NCBI RefSeq assembly: GCF_022179185.1
Contig: NZ_BPQJ01000005.1
Span: 239,138-303,137, forward strand
DNA: 64,000 bases
Reading direction: 5' to 3'
Source: Methylobacterium frigidaeris
GTDB lineage: Bacteria > Pseudomonadota > Alphaproteobacteria > Rhizobiales > Beijerinckiaceae
A model generated the notes under the pieces. That model ran no database searches and was not told the DNA's origin. It saw nothing but the letters and a program-made list of their open reading frames with translations. A program made the translations under genes and the position numbers. Shown one piece after another: positions 27,079 to 35,995 of the stretch; the first letter of the stretch is position 1, and each line of letters starts with the position of its first letter.

Positions 27079-27660
27079 TCAGCCGGGGCCAGGCCCCGGC
27101 TTGCCGAGGAAGCCGCCGGCGACCATCAGCGTGCCCCCTTCACCCTTGGCGAGCGGCAGCACCGGCAGGCGCTTGCGCGCCGGCCCCTTGGCCACCCGGC
27201 CTCCCTCGGCGGGCAGGAACTCGGAATGGTGGCAGAAGCAGCTCAGGCGGCGGGTCTCGTGGCTCCAGCCGGAGATGGTGCAGCCCTGGTGGGTGCAGAT
27301 GGCCGAGAGCGCCAGGACGCCGTCGACCGCGTGGGCGCGCTGCTCCTCGGCGATCTGGTCGGGTGCGACCCGCACCAGGATGATCTTGGCGAAGCGGGAG
27401 CCCTCGCGCCTGACCCCCTGGGGATCGACCGCCACTGCCTCGACGAGGTCGCCGCCGACCGCGAGGCCGTCGAGCGTCACGGGCTGCCCTGCCTTCGCAC
27501 CGTCGCCGAGCACCAGCCGGTCGCCCTTCTGCGGCAACAAATCCTCCGGCCCAGCCCAGGCGCCACCCCCCGCCGCGCAGCAGGCCACGGCTCCCATCAC
27601 CACGCTGCGCCGGTCGAGCCCATGCTCGAACCTTTGCACGCGCCGTTCTCCGCGATCCAT
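27079..27660 (-). CDS. Tat-exported Rieske 2Fe-2S protein
   Basis: Electron-transfer protein for the periplasmic side of the membrane. 193 aa with a twin-arginine signal (DRRSVVMG followed by a hydrophobic stretch) and the Rieske ligands CTHQGC and CFCHHS, two Cys plus two His. It is too divergent to be the bc1 complex subunit and no cytochrome b or c1 genes are adjacent. ATG 27660 has a GGGAGG site. It lies upstream of the PQQ dehydrogenase on the same strand with a 209-bp gap, so a role in that alcohol-oxidising electron chain is a plausible inference. Confidence 0.88.
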   Translation of the reverse strand: MDRGERRVQRFEHGLDRRSVVMGAVACCAAGGGAWAGPEDLLPQKGDRLVLGDGAKAGQPVTLDGLAVGGDLVEAVAVDPQGVRREGSRFAKIILVRVAPDQIAEEQRAHAVDGVLALSAICTHQGCTISGWSHETRRLSCFCHHSEFLPAEGGRVAKGPARKRLPVLPLAKGEGGTLMVAGGFLGKPGPGPG

Positions 27661-27830
27661 CGTTCCTCCCGGCGGAATTGTTTTTGTTCTTATGATTTTC
27701 TATATGAGTAGCCGAGAACGCTGACGCGTCAACCCGCTTCGTGCCGATTCACGGGTTCCTGATGTTTCGTGTTCTTGGTGCGATGCGAAGAGAAACTGTG
27801 CGATGCAGCGCGTTCGCGGCGGGCAGGATT

Positions 27831-28406
27831 TCAGCGGGAGAGCGCGTTCCGCAGGCTCTCGGCCAGATCGTCCGGCGCGATCGTGACCGGAAGCCGCGCC
27901 ATCAACGTCCCCGACGGACCAACGAGGAAGAACTCGATCGGATGGTCGACGACGCCGTCGTGGCGCCGGATCGGCGCCGCGTAGGCGGCGGCGAGGCCGT
28001 CGATGACGGCGACCGGGCCCGTCACCGCCATGATGGCGGGGTGGAATGTGTCGAGATAGGCTGCGAGCACGCCCGGGCCGTCGCGCTCCGGATCGGCGGC
28101 GACCAGCACCGGCATCAGCCGGGCGAGCAGTGCGGGCGGCAATTCGTCGAGGGCCTGCGTCAACGTCATCAGGGCGGTCGGGCACAGGTCGGGACAGCGC
28201 GTGTAGCCGAAATAGACCAGGCGCAGCCTGCCGGCGAAGCGGGCCTCGTCCACGGCCACCCCGGTCTGGTCGACGAGGCCGCGCCCGGCGGGCCAGGCCA
28301 GGGAGCCCGCTCCGGCGGGTGACAGGAGTGCCGCGCTGCCGCACAGGAGGGCCGCCAGTGCCAGTTCCCGGCCGAGGCGCCGCAACCGTGACGAGACCGC
28401 ACCCAT
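27831..28406 (-). CDS. SCO1/SenC family protein
   Basis: Copper-binding thioredoxin-fold protein used in assembling the CuA site of cytochrome oxidase or in thiol-redox sensing. The 191-aa protein has a signal or anchor sequence, the copper motif CPDLC (CxxxC, preceded by FGYTR) and the third ligand His in VVDHPIEF. Length and motifs are standard. ATG 28406 is preceded by GAGG. It is upstream of the Rieske gene on the same strand, separated by about 170 bp of AT-richer sequence. Confidence 0.9.
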   Translation of the reverse strand: MGAVSSRLRRLGRELALAALLCGSAALLSPAGAGSLAWPAGRGLVDQTGVAVDEARFAGRLRLVYFGYTRCPDLCPTALMTLTQALDELPPALLARLMPVLVAADPERDGPGVLAAYLDTFHPAIMAVTGPVAVIDGLAAAYAAPIRRHDGVVDHPIEFFLVGPSGTLMARLPVTIAPDDLAESLRNALSR

Positions 28407-28701
28407 CCTGAAAACCTCACGCCGCACTGCGATGTAAGCGTGTCCGCCGGCAATAGCCAACGGGCGGCGACGATGATCCCCGCATCTCGCAGGCTTTTGA
28501 CGAGCGACCGCGCGCTGTCGCCCCCCATCCTGGATGATCGGCATGTCCCGCCAGCTTCCCTTAACCTTCCGCCACGGGTGCCGCTTCATCCCGGCACATT
28601 CGAGGTTTCGCCGCAGCCCTCCATTAACGGCGCCCGGTTTGTATGTCCTCGTCAGCGAACAGGTTGCGACGGCCGGCACGCATCGCCGCAAGGGGGACGT
28701 C

Positions 28702-29202
28702 ATGGGAATGATCAAGCAGCTCATCACCTCGTCCGGGCCGCTCCTGGCTTACCTGGGCGTCGTGCCGCTGCTGCGGATGGTCCCGTTCCTGACCCGCGAG
28801 CCGCCTCCGCTCCTCGATGGGCCGCTGCAGCAGACGGTCGATTTTCCGATGGTGCAGCCCCCGGCCGACACCTACCTGCCGCCGTTCTCGACGATCCTGT
28901 CGGGAAACCCGGCCCAGACCGCGACCTACATCCACCGCAGCCCGGACGGCCTGTTCGCCGCCGGCATCTGGACCTGCCGGGTCGGCAAGTTCCGCATCGA
29001 CTTCGACCGGGACGAGTTCATCCAGATCCTCGAAGGCGTGGTGACCGTCACCGATGCCGAGGGCTCGTCCCGCACCTACCGGGCCGGCGACGCCTTCGTG
29101 ACGCCGAAGGGCTTCTCCGGCACCTGGGACGTGATCGAGCCGATCAAGAAGCACTTCACCTGGTACGGGGCGGGGGAGGCGGGAGGCTTTTCCGCCGTAT
29201 AG
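28702..29202 (+). CDS. Cupin-domain protein
   Basis: 166-aa protein with an N-terminal hydrophobic segment (LLAYLGVVPLLRMVPFL) that may be an anchor, then a cupin_3-type beta barrel at about 85-160 (FDRDEFIQILEGVVTVTD...GDAFVTPKGFSGTWDV). The conserved GTW tail is typical of the EutQ/DUF861 type. The usual metal-binding histidines are not evident. Substrate unknown. ATG 28702 has an AGGGGG site; the frame is open further upstream but without coding character. Confidence 0.75.
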   Translation: MGMIKQLITSSGPLLAYLGVVPLLRMVPFLTREPPPLLDGPLQQTVDFPMVQPPADTYLPPFSTILSGNPAQTATYIHRSPDGLFAAGIWTCRVGKFRIDFDRDEFIQILEGVVTVTDAEGSSRTYRAGDAFVTPKGFSGTWDVIEPIKKHFTWYGAGEAGGFSAV

Positions 29203-29286
29203 AACGGTCGGGCGGGGGAGGGACCGCTTGCCCGCATCTTGATGCCAGAACCTGTTTGGCCTGCTCGACGATATCGACGTCCTCTT

Positions 29287-29330
29287 GTCAGTCCGGGCTC
29301 CGCTGCGCGGCCCCGGACTGACGCGGAGAG
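29287..29330 (+). repeat. REP-like palindromic element
   Basis: Arms GTCAGTCCGGG (29287-29297) and CCCGGACTGAC (29312-29322), perfect inverted repeat, with the 14-nt centre CTCCGCTGCGCGGC, the exact reverse complement of the centre at 9493-9506. Tail GCGGAGAG follows. A compensated base change in both arms (A-T to G-C type) keeps the stem. Confidence 0.8.
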
Positions 29331-29412
29331 CACGAAATTGTCGCGAGCCGATCGGGGCCCCGGGGTGAGTCGACGATCTGTCGAGCCGGCCGAAGCGCGT
29401 TCGACCGAAACC

Positions 29413-30138
29413 CTACAGATCGAAGTTCGTCGGCAGCATCACCACGTCGCGGATGGTCATGCCGCGCGGGCGCGTCAGCATGAACATCACCACGTTCGCC
29501 ACCTCCTCGGGCTCAAGCAGGCTGCCGGATGCGCGGGCCTCCGCCAGCTTCTCGGGCGGCCAATCGGCCAGCAGGGCGGTGACGACCGGGCCGGGGGAGA
29601 TCGCGCCGACGCGGATGCCGTGCTTGAACACCTGCCGCCGCACCGTCTGGACGAAGCAGTTGATCGCCCATTTCGACGAGGCGTAGACCGGCTCCCACGG
29701 CGTCGGGTAGTGCGCGGCGAGCGAACTCGTCACGATGATGTCGCCGGAGCCGCGCTCGATCATGTGCGGCAGCACGTCGTGCACGTTCTTCATCACGACG
29801 TTGACGTTGAGGGTCAGCATCCGGTCGATCGCCGCCGATTCGGCCTCGACGAGGTCGCCGCCGACGTAGCTGCCGGCATTGGCGTGCAGGATGTCGAGGC
29901 GGCCGGCCGCCTCCAGGATCCGCGGCAGCAGGCCGGCGCAGGCGGCCGGATCGAGGAGATCGAGCGCGAGCGGGATCGCCGCGCCGTGCTTGGCGCACAG
30001 GCCGGCGAGCGCCGCCTCGTCGCGGTCGACCAGCACCACGCGGGCGCCTGCTGCCAGCATCGCCTCGGCGCTGGCAAGCCCGATCCCCGAGGCCGCGCCG
30101 GTGACCGCCGCGACCTTGCCGTCGAGTTCACCCGCCAC
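29413..30138 (-). CDS. Short-chain dehydrogenase/reductase
   Basis: NAD(P)-dependent oxidoreductase of the classical SDR family, 241 aa. TGAASGIG nucleotide-binding motif, LVDRD after beta2 (favours NAD), NAG, catalytic Ser in VTSSLA and YASSK (YxxxK). The C-terminal MTIRDVVMLPTNFDL resembles ribitol or sorbitol dehydrogenase-like members. Follows the patatin gene by 11 bp on the same strand. Substrate unknown. Confidence 0.9.
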   Translation of the reverse strand: MAGELDGKVAAVTGAASGIGLASAEAMLAAGARVVLVDRDEAALAGLCAKHGAAIPLALDLLDPAACAGLLPRILEAAGRLDILHANAGSYVGGDLVEAESAAIDRMLTLNVNVVMKNVHDVLPHMIERGSGDIIVTSSLAAHYPTPWEPVYASSKWAINCFVQTVRRQVFKHGIRVGAISPGPVVTALLADWPPEKLAEARASGSLLEPEEVANVVMFMLTRPRGMTIRDVVMLPTNFDL

Positions 30139-30149
30139 GGCAGCTCTCT

Positions 30150-31349
30150 CTATCGCAGGGCCAGCGCGGGCACCGCCGGCTCGCCCTCGCGCGGCAGGTT
30201 CGTCTGCCAGATCGTGCCGCTGCGCCCCTTCTCGTAGCCGTCGTCGTAGAGGCGGCGCATATAGGCGGTGTCGAACCCTTGAGAGGCCGGGACCTCGGGG
30301 ATGCGCCGGTCTATATAGGTGAGATTGAAGCCCATGCCGTTGCGGCGGGCGAAGGCGTAGGTGCTGGCCAGCGTCGCCCGGGAGCGGGAGCGGCCGACGG
30401 TCGAGAGCGAGCGGACCGCGATCGGCAGGGTGCCGTTCTGCACCACGTCGAAGCTCGGCTCGATGCGGCCGTTGATGACGACGTAGATGTTGGGCTTGCC
30501 GCGGCTCGCGGCGATGCGCCCGTCCTGGGTCAGGAAGGCCTCGGGCAGGGTGAAGACCGGGGTCACCACCGAGCCGTCGACATGCATCTCCTGGAAGGCG
30601 TGGTTGCCGGCCTGGGCGTCGATCAGCATCGGCGGAAAGACCGCCGGCACGCTGGCCGAGGCGGTGAGCACGTCGCGGAACAGGGTGGCCGCGTTGGGCT
30701 GGCCGCTCGCCGCGATGGCGCCCATGTCCCAGATCACGGCGCGCTGCGAATCGAGGTTGGTGGTGACGACGAGGAGCCGCCGGCCCTTGCGGTGCTCCTC
30801 GGCCACCGCCGCCAGCAGGTCGGGCGTGACGTAGCGCCCGACGAGGTCGCGCAGGCGCGCATCGCCGAACAGCCCGTCGCCGATCAGCACGTTGAGAGGG
30901 TTGGGCGAGCGCACCAGGGTCGCGGCCTCGCCGCTGGTGTAGATCTCGCGCAGCTGCCCGTCATAGGCGGGGCCCAGGAAGGCGAAGGGCGCGATCAGCG
31001 CACCGGTCGAGACGCCGGACACCATGGTGAAGGTGGGTCGCCGGCCGGTCTCGCTCCAGCCGTTGAGAACGCCGGCACCGTAGGCCCCGTCGCCGCCGCC
31101 GCCCGAGAGGGCGAGATAGCTGAACGGCTCGCGCGACGCCTTCACCTGGTCGGCGACCGCCGCGAAGCTGCGAGCCGGGCCGTCGGCCCAGAAGCGGACG
31201 TCGGGGGCCTGCCCCGGCACGGTGGCGGTGGCGGCCTCCGCGGCCGTGTAGGGCGTGCGCGGCAGCGACGCGCAGGCGGCGGCCTGCGCTCCGATCAGGG
31301 CCACCGCGAGGCCGCGCATCCAGGTCGATCGATGGGGCACGATCATCAC
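30150..31349 (-). CDS. Patatin-like phospholipase, probable lipoprotein
   Basis: Likely a membrane-attached serine lipase. 399 aa with a signal peptide ending AQAAAC, a plausible lipobox with Cys26, then the patatin core: oxyanion loop GGGGDGAYGAG, nucleophile GVSTG and the catalytic Asp in VDGS. A Ser-Asp dyad is therefore complete. The start is ATG 31349 or the next codon; no strong ribosome-binding site. The SDR gene is immediately downstream. The physiological substrate is not known. Confidence 0.88.
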   Translation of the reverse strand: MMIVPHRSTWMRGLAVALIGAQAAACASLPRTPYTAAEAATATVPGQAPDVRFWADGPARSFAAVADQVKASREPFSYLALSGGGGDGAYGAGVLNGWSETGRRPTFTMVSGVSTGALIAPFAFLGPAYDGQLREIYTSGEAATLVRSPNPLNVLIGDGLFGDARLRDLVGRYVTPDLLAAVAEEHRKGRRLLVVTTNLDSQRAVIWDMGAIAASGQPNAATLFRDVLTASASVPAVFPPMLIDAQAGNHAFQEMHVDGSVVTPVFTLPEAFLTQDGRIAASRGKPNIYVVINGRIEPSFDVVQNGTLPIAVRSLSTVGRSRSRATLASTYAFARRNGMGFNLTYIDRRIPEVPASQGFDTAYMRRLYDDGYEKGRSGTIWQTNLPREGEPAVPALALR

Positions 31350-31471
31350 ACCACGAGTTTCGCCGAGTCGCGAGTTTCACGAAGCCGCCTCGCCGGGGAT
31401 TATCCGACGAAGACGACGAAACGGCAACGCTTATGGCAAAGCTTGAGACGCGGAAGGGTTCCGCCCCAGGC

Positions 31472-32407
31472 TCACTCCGCCGCCTTGGGCCCGCCGGCGC
31501 GGCGGCCGAAATCCGGCTCGGCGGTCTCCTGGCCCATGGCGACGATGCCGCGGCGGATCGCCCGGGTGCGGGTGAACAAGGCGTGCAGGGCTTCGCCGTC
31601 ATCCCACCGGATGGCGCGGGCGAGCGCCGCCAGGTCCTCGTTGAAGCGGCCCAGCATCTCCAGCACCGCCTCCTTGTTGGTGAGGAAGATGTCGCGCCAC
31701 ATCGTCGGGTCGGAGGCGGCGATGCGGGTGAAATCGCGAAAGCCGCCGGCCGAGAACTTGATCACCTCGGACTGTGTCACGGTCTCGAGGTCGGCGGCGG
31801 TACCGACGATGTTGTAGGCGATGAGGTGCGGCACGTGGCTGGTGATCGCCAGCACGAGATCGTGATGGGCCGGCGTCATGGTCTCGACGACCGAGCCCAG
31901 GCCCTCCCAGAACGCCCGCACCCGCGCCAAAGCCGCCGGGTCCGTGCCCTCGGGCGGGGTCAGGATGCACCAGCGGCCGTGGAACAGGCTGGCGAAACCC
32001 GCATCCGGTCCCGAATGCTCGGTACCGGCGACCGGATGGGCGGGCACGAAGCTCACGCCCTCCGGCAGGTGCGGCTCGGCGGCCACCACCACCGCGGCCT
32101 TGACCGAACCGACATCGGACAGGATGGCGCCGGGCGCGAGCGACCCGGCGATCTCGGCGGCCACCGCCCCGATGGCGCCGACGGGCACGCACAGCACCAC
32201 GAGGTCCGCCCCCGCGACACCCGCCGCGAGGTCGGTCGTCGCCTCGTCGGCGATGCCGAGTGCCCGCACCCGTTCGATCACGCCGGCGTCGCGATCGACC
32301 GCCACGATCGTCTCGGCGAGCCCGGCCGCCCGGGCGCCGCGGGCGATCGAGGAGCCGATCAGCCCGAGGCCGACGAGGGCGAGGCGCCGGAACGGAGCCT
32401 CAGCCAC
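31472..32407 (-). CDS. tyrA: Prephenate/arogenate dehydrogenase
   Basis: Oxidative decarboxylation in tyrosine synthesis, NAD(P)-linked. 311 aa with Rossmann motif [12 protein letters not shown], the [10 protein letters not shown] segment and the helix [10 protein letters not shown]. No chorismate mutase or ACT domain is fused, the form usual in alphaproteobacteria (TyrC-like). The start overlaps the end of hisC by 8 bp, so the two are translationally coupled and together cover dehydrogenation and transamination. Confidence 0.93.
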   Translation of the reverse strand: MAEAPFRRLALVGLGLIGSSIARGARAAGLAETIVAVDRDAGVIERVRALGIADEATTDLAAGVAGADLVVLCVPVGAIGAVAAEIAGSLAPGAILSDVGSVKAAVVVAAEPHLPEGVSFVPAHPVAGTEHSGPDAGFASLFHGRWCILTPPEGTDPAALARVRAFWEGLGSVVETMTPAHHDLVLAITSHVPHLIAYNIVGTAADLETVTQSEVIKFSAGGFRDFTRIAASDPTMWRDIFLTNKEAVLEMLGRFNEDLAALARAIRWDDGEALHALFTRTRAIRRGIVAMGQETAEPDFGRRAGGPKAAE

Positions 32408-33515
32408 GCGGAGAGCCCTTCACGAAATCGGTCAGCGCCGCCACCACGGCCTCGTTGGCTTCGGCCGTGCCGATCGTCATGCGCAGCGCGTTCGGCAGGC
32501 CGTAGGCGCCGACCCGGCGCAGGATCAGCCCGCGGGCGGTGAGATACGCGTCGGCGTCGGCAGCGGTACGGCCGGCCGCTTCGGGGAAGTGGATCAGCAC
32601 GAAGTTGCCGACGCTCGGCGTGACGGTGAGGCCGAGACCTTCGAGCGCCTTCGTGACCTTCGGCAGCCACGCGTCGTTGTGGGCCACCGCCTTCGCGATG
32701 TGGGCGTCGTCCGCCATGGCGGCGGCACCCGCGGCAATCGCCGCGGCGCCGAGGTTGAACGGGCCGCGGATGCGGTTGACGGCGTCGGCGATGGCGGCCG
32801 GCGCCACCATCCAGCCGATGCGGAGTGCCGCCAGCCCGTACACCTTCGAGAAGGTGCGGGTCATCACAACGTTCTCGGACTCGGCCACAAGCTCCAGGCC
32901 CGCGGCGTAGTCGTTGCGCCGGACGTACTCGGCATAGGCCGCGTCGAGCACCAGCAGCGTGGTCTTCGGCAGGCCGGCATGGAGGCGGCGCACCTCGTCG
33001 AAGGGCAGGTAGGTGCCGGTCGGGTTGTTGGGATTGGCGAGGTAGACGATGCGGGTCTTGTCCGTCACTGCCGCCAGCAGCGCGTCGACGTCGGTGGTGT
33101 GGTCGCGCTCCGGCGCCACCACCGGCGTGCCGCCCGCCGCCAGGATCGCGATGCGGTACACGAGGAAGCCGTACTGCGAGTACAGCCCCTCGTCGCCCGG
33201 GCCCATATAGGCGTAGGTGAGGAGCGACAGCAGCTCGTCCGAGCCGGCGCCGCAGACGATGCGCTCGGGGTCGAGACCGTATTTCTGCGCGATGGCCTGG
33301 CGGAGCTTCGTGGCAGCGCCGTCCGGGTAGAGTTCGAGATGCGCCGCCGTCTCCTGCATCGCCGCGATGGCCGCCGGGCTCGGGCCCATCGGCGTCTCGT
33401 TCGAGGAGAGCTTGTGCAGCTTCACGCCCGCCGGTGCCGCGCTCTTGCCCGGCACGTAGGCCTCGATCTCGAGGACGCCGGGACGCGGGACGGGGCGAAG
33501 GGCGGCGGTAGACAT
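32400..33515 (-). CDS. hisC: Histidinol-phosphate/aromatic aminotransferase HisC
   Basis: PLP-dependent class I aminotransferase. 371 aa with [10 protein letters not shown] near the start, the Asn/Asp PLP-binding residues in NPNNPTG and LDAAYAEY, the Schiff-base Lys in [15 protein letters not shown], and the C-terminal Arg in LRMTIG. HisC-type enzymes also transaminate prephenate and aromatic keto acids; overlap with tyrA suggests a role in aromatic as well as histidine synthesis. ATG 33515 gives the standard N-terminus. Confidence 0.93.
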   Translation of the reverse strand: MSTAALRPVPRPGVLEIEAYVPGKSAAPAGVKLHKLSSNETPMGPSPAAIAAMQETAAHLELYPDGAATKLRQAIAQKYGLDPERIVCGAGSDELLSLLTYAYMGPGDEGLYSQYGFLVYRIAILAAGGTPVVAPERDHTTDVDALLAAVTDKTRIVYLANPNNPTGTYLPFDEVRRLHAGLPKTTLLVLDAAYAEYVRRNDYAAGLELVAESENVVMTRTFSKVYGLAALRIGWMVAPAAIADAVNRIRGPFNLGAAAIAAGAAAMADDAHIAKAVAHNDAWLPKVTKALEGLGLTVTPSVGNFVLIHFPEAAGRTAADADAYLTARGLILRRVGAYGLPNALRMTIGTAEANEAVVAALTDFVKGSPRG

Positions 33516-33769
33516 GAGCGAACCTGGGGTCAGCGTCGGAACAACGTCTCGCCGTCTAGAGCAAGTCGCGGGCTTTGGGAAACGGCGTGCACCGCGCGGG
33601 AGCCCTGCATCGCGCATGGCTGCGATTCGCCGGTGTGCCGCGGGACCGCCCGGTAGCGCGGGCGGGCGCGGGGCGGTACACCGGGCTTTCCAAGGTCGCC
33701 CGTCCCGGCGCGGCCCTCGCCCCGCCGGATCATGCAGCCGACCCGTCACGTTCCAAGTCCTCCCGGTCC

Positions 33770-34549
33770 ATGCGCCGCCTGATCGTCGAGGAACCCGTCA
33801 CCCGGGCGGCGCCCTGGGCCCTGCGCCTCGCCTGGCTCTCCCTCGCGGTGGTCGGCCTCGCGCTCCTGCTCGTGCGCGACCCGCGGGCCGAGACCGAGGC
33901 GGCCCTGGCAGCCCTCGGCTCCGGGGTCGGGCTGGCGGTGCTGGCGGTGCTCCTCGCCGTCGCGGCCTTCGTGCGGATCTGGCGCGAGGGCGCGCGGGGT
34001 CTCGGCGTCGCGGTCGGCGGTCTCCTGCTCGCGGCCGTGGTCCTGGCCTATCCGGCCTACATGGCGGCCCGCGGCGTGATGCTGCCGCCGCTCACCGACG
34101 TCTCGACCGATGTCGAGAGCCCGCCGGCCTTCTCGCGCTCCCGCGCCGCCTGGGAGGCCCGCGGCGGGCGGCTGCCGCGCGATTCCGGTCCCGCCGCCCG
34201 GGCCCTGCAGCGCGAGGCCTACCCGCAGATCGCCCCACTGACCCTCGATCTCGGGCCCGACGAGGCCTTCGCGCTCGCGATGAAGGCGGCGCAGAACCGC
34301 AAGTGGCAGGTGGTGGAATCCTACAAGCCCGGCGGCCGGGCCGGGAACGGCCGCATCGAGGCGGTGGTGCGCTCGCGCCTGCTCGGCCTGCCCTACGACG
34401 TCACGGTGCGGCTGCACCCGCGGGCCGACGGCACCCGCATCGACGTGCGCTCCGCCACCCGCTTCGGCGACCGGGATTTCGGCCAGAACGCGGATCACAT
34501 CCGGGCGTATCTGGATGAGATCGGGAATCTGGCGCTGGCGGTGAAGTAA
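33770..34549 (+). CDS. DUF1499 membrane protein
   Basis: 259 aa; three hydrophobic helices in the first 105 residues ([54 protein letters not shown]), then a soluble DUF1499 domain ([20 protein letters not shown] to the end). Function of the domain is unknown. ATG 33770 chosen because the preceding frame looks non-coding. Divergent from hisC with a 254-bp gap in which nothing else was seen. Confidence 0.85.
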   Translation: MRRLIVEEPVTRAAPWALRLAWLSLAVVGLALLLVRDPRAETEAALAALGSGVGLAVLAVLLAVAAFVRIWREGARGLGVAVGGLLLAAVVLAYPAYMAARGVMLPPLTDVSTDVESPPAFSRSRAAWEARGGRLPRDSGPAARALQREAYPQIAPLTLDLGPDEAFALAMKAAQNRKWQVVESYKPGGRAGNGRIEAVVRSRLLGLPYDVTVRLHPRADGTRIDVRSATRFGDRDFGQNADHIRAYLDEIGNLALAVK

Positions 34550-34606
34550 GGCGGGGTTCTGATTGCCCTGCTCGCCTCTCTCTCAACAGTTTTGAGTACA
34601 CTCTTT

Positions 34607-34642
34607 GTCATTCCGGGCCTCGCTGCATAGCCCCGGAATCAC
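34607..34642 (+). repeat. REP-like palindromic element
   Basis: Arms GTCATTCCGGG (34607-34617) and CCCGGAATCAC (34632-34642) with one mismatch and a 14-nt centre CCTCGCTGCATAGC. Lies between converging genes. Confidence 0.7.
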
Positions 34643-34683
34643 ACGGCAGGTGTCAATTCTGATCGAGCAGCTCAAACAGGCTC

Positions 34684-35607
34684 TCAGCCCGGCCGATACT
34701 CCGCGTCGAGTGCCGGCAGCCCATCCGTCACCACCCGCCCGCGCTCCACCAGATCCTCCAGATGGGCGAAGACCGAGAGCGCCGCCGCCGGTCGCAGCTT
34801 CGGGTCGAGGCCGGAATAGAGCGCGGCGACGAGGCCCGGGATGGTGCGCTCGCCGGCGGTCAGCCGCTCCAGGATTCCGGTCTCGCGGGCGCGGCGGTGG
34901 CTCAGGAGTCCGCGCACGAAGCGCTGCGGCTCGCGCACCGGACCGCCATGGCCGGGCCAGTACACATTCTCGGACCGGCCACGCAGCTTGTCGAGGGAGG
35001 CCATGTAGGCGCCCATCGACCCGTCCGGCGGCGCCACGATGCTGGTCGACCACGCCATGACGTGATCGCCGGAGAACAGGGCCTCCTCCTCCGGGAGCGA
35101 GAAGGCGAGGTGGTTCATGGTGTGGCCGGGAGTGGCCAAGGCCGTGAGGGTCCATCCCGGGCCTGAGACGCTCTCGCCCTCGGTCAGCTGGCGGTCCGGC
35201 CGGTGGTCGGCATCGCCCGCCGCATCGAGTCGCCCCTGCTCAGGCCCGCGCACTGCGCGGGCCGGACGGTGCGGGCCGCAGCCGACGATCGGGGCGCCGG
35301 TCGCGGCAGCGAGCGGGCGCGCGCCGGGCGAGTGGTCGCGATGGGTGTGGGTGACGAGGATCGCCTCGACCCTTTCGCCGTCCAGGGCAGCGAGAAGGGC
35401 CGCCCGGTGCTCCGGGTGGTCGGGGCCGGGATCGATCACCGCCACGCGGCCATGCCCGACGAGGTAGGTGCAGGTGCCGCTCTGGGTGAAGGGTCCGGCA
35501 TTCGGGCAGACCAGCCGCCGGATCAGCGGTGACACCGCCTCGATCCGGCAGCTCGCCGGGGCCTCGCGCAGGAAGGTGGGCGCCTCGGGCGCCTCGGACT
35601 CGCTCAC
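34684..35607 (-). CDS. Metallo-beta-lactamase-fold hydrolase
   Basis: Binuclear zinc hydrolase, 307 aa, of the LACTB2/RNase Z-like branch. Motif HTHRDHS (HxHxDH), distal His in ATPGHTMNH, bridging Asp in FSGDHV and the C-terminal His in YWPGHGG. The C-terminal winged-helix-like region (about 240-300) is typical of LACTB2-type proteins, which act on small esters or nucleic acids. No signal peptide. Substrate unknown. Confidence 0.88.
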   Translation of the reverse strand: MSESEAPEAPTFLREAPASCRIEAVSPLIRRLVCPNAGPFTQSGTCTYLVGHGRVAVIDPGPDHPEHRAALLAALDGERVEAILVTHTHRDHSPGARPLAAATGAPIVGCGPHRPARAVRGPEQGRLDAAGDADHRPDRQLTEGESVSGPGWTLTALATPGHTMNHLAFSLPEEEALFSGDHVMAWSTSIVAPPDGSMGAYMASLDKLRGRSENVYWPGHGGPVREPQRFVRGLLSHRRARETGILERLTAGERTIPGLVAALYSGLDPKLRPAAALSVFAHLEDLVERGRVVTDGLPALDAEYRPG

Positions 35608-35995
35608 CGGACGGCCTCCTGGCGCGGCGTTGACGACGCGTCCGGGTTAGCCGCCGCGCTCCCCCCTGTCGAGGGGCCGGTCCGGGCCGCTTGCCCGCCG
35701 CCGGTTTTGCCGGTGCCGGCTCGGCGTCAGCCGGCCATCCACGCCCAACACAGCAGGCCTGCGAAGAACAGGCCGGAACTCACGAAAACGGCCGCGACTT
35801 CGCGGTACGGCAACAGACGATTCTCGAGCGCGGGCGACATGGCGGACGACGATGTGGGAGGGAGCCGGGCGGGGGCCTCGGCGGAGTCAGTTTCGTCACG
35901 GCCTCCTGTGAATCGCAAGCGCCGCGACTGCGTATTCCCGCGGAAGACGGCCCCTGTCTCCGGCCCGCAACAGAATCCTGCCTTACCTGAGCGGA
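35608..35995. other. Gap between MBL-fold and DUF2865 genes
   Basis: 388 bp; contains only a possible 37-codon membrane ORF (35727-35840, minus strand). No repeats or promoters recognised. Confidence 0.4.
35727..35840 (-). CDS. Possible 37-aa single-helix membrane protein
   Basis: From ATG 35840 a short ORF encodes a charged N-terminus (SPALENRLLPYREV) and one hydrophobic helix (AAVFVSSGLFFAGLLCWAWM). The residue pattern is that of small bitopic membrane proteins, but there is no clear Shine-Dalgarno sequence, so this is tentative. Confidence 0.3.
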   Translation of the reverse strand: MSPALENRLLPYREVAAVFVSSGLFFAGLLCWAWMAG

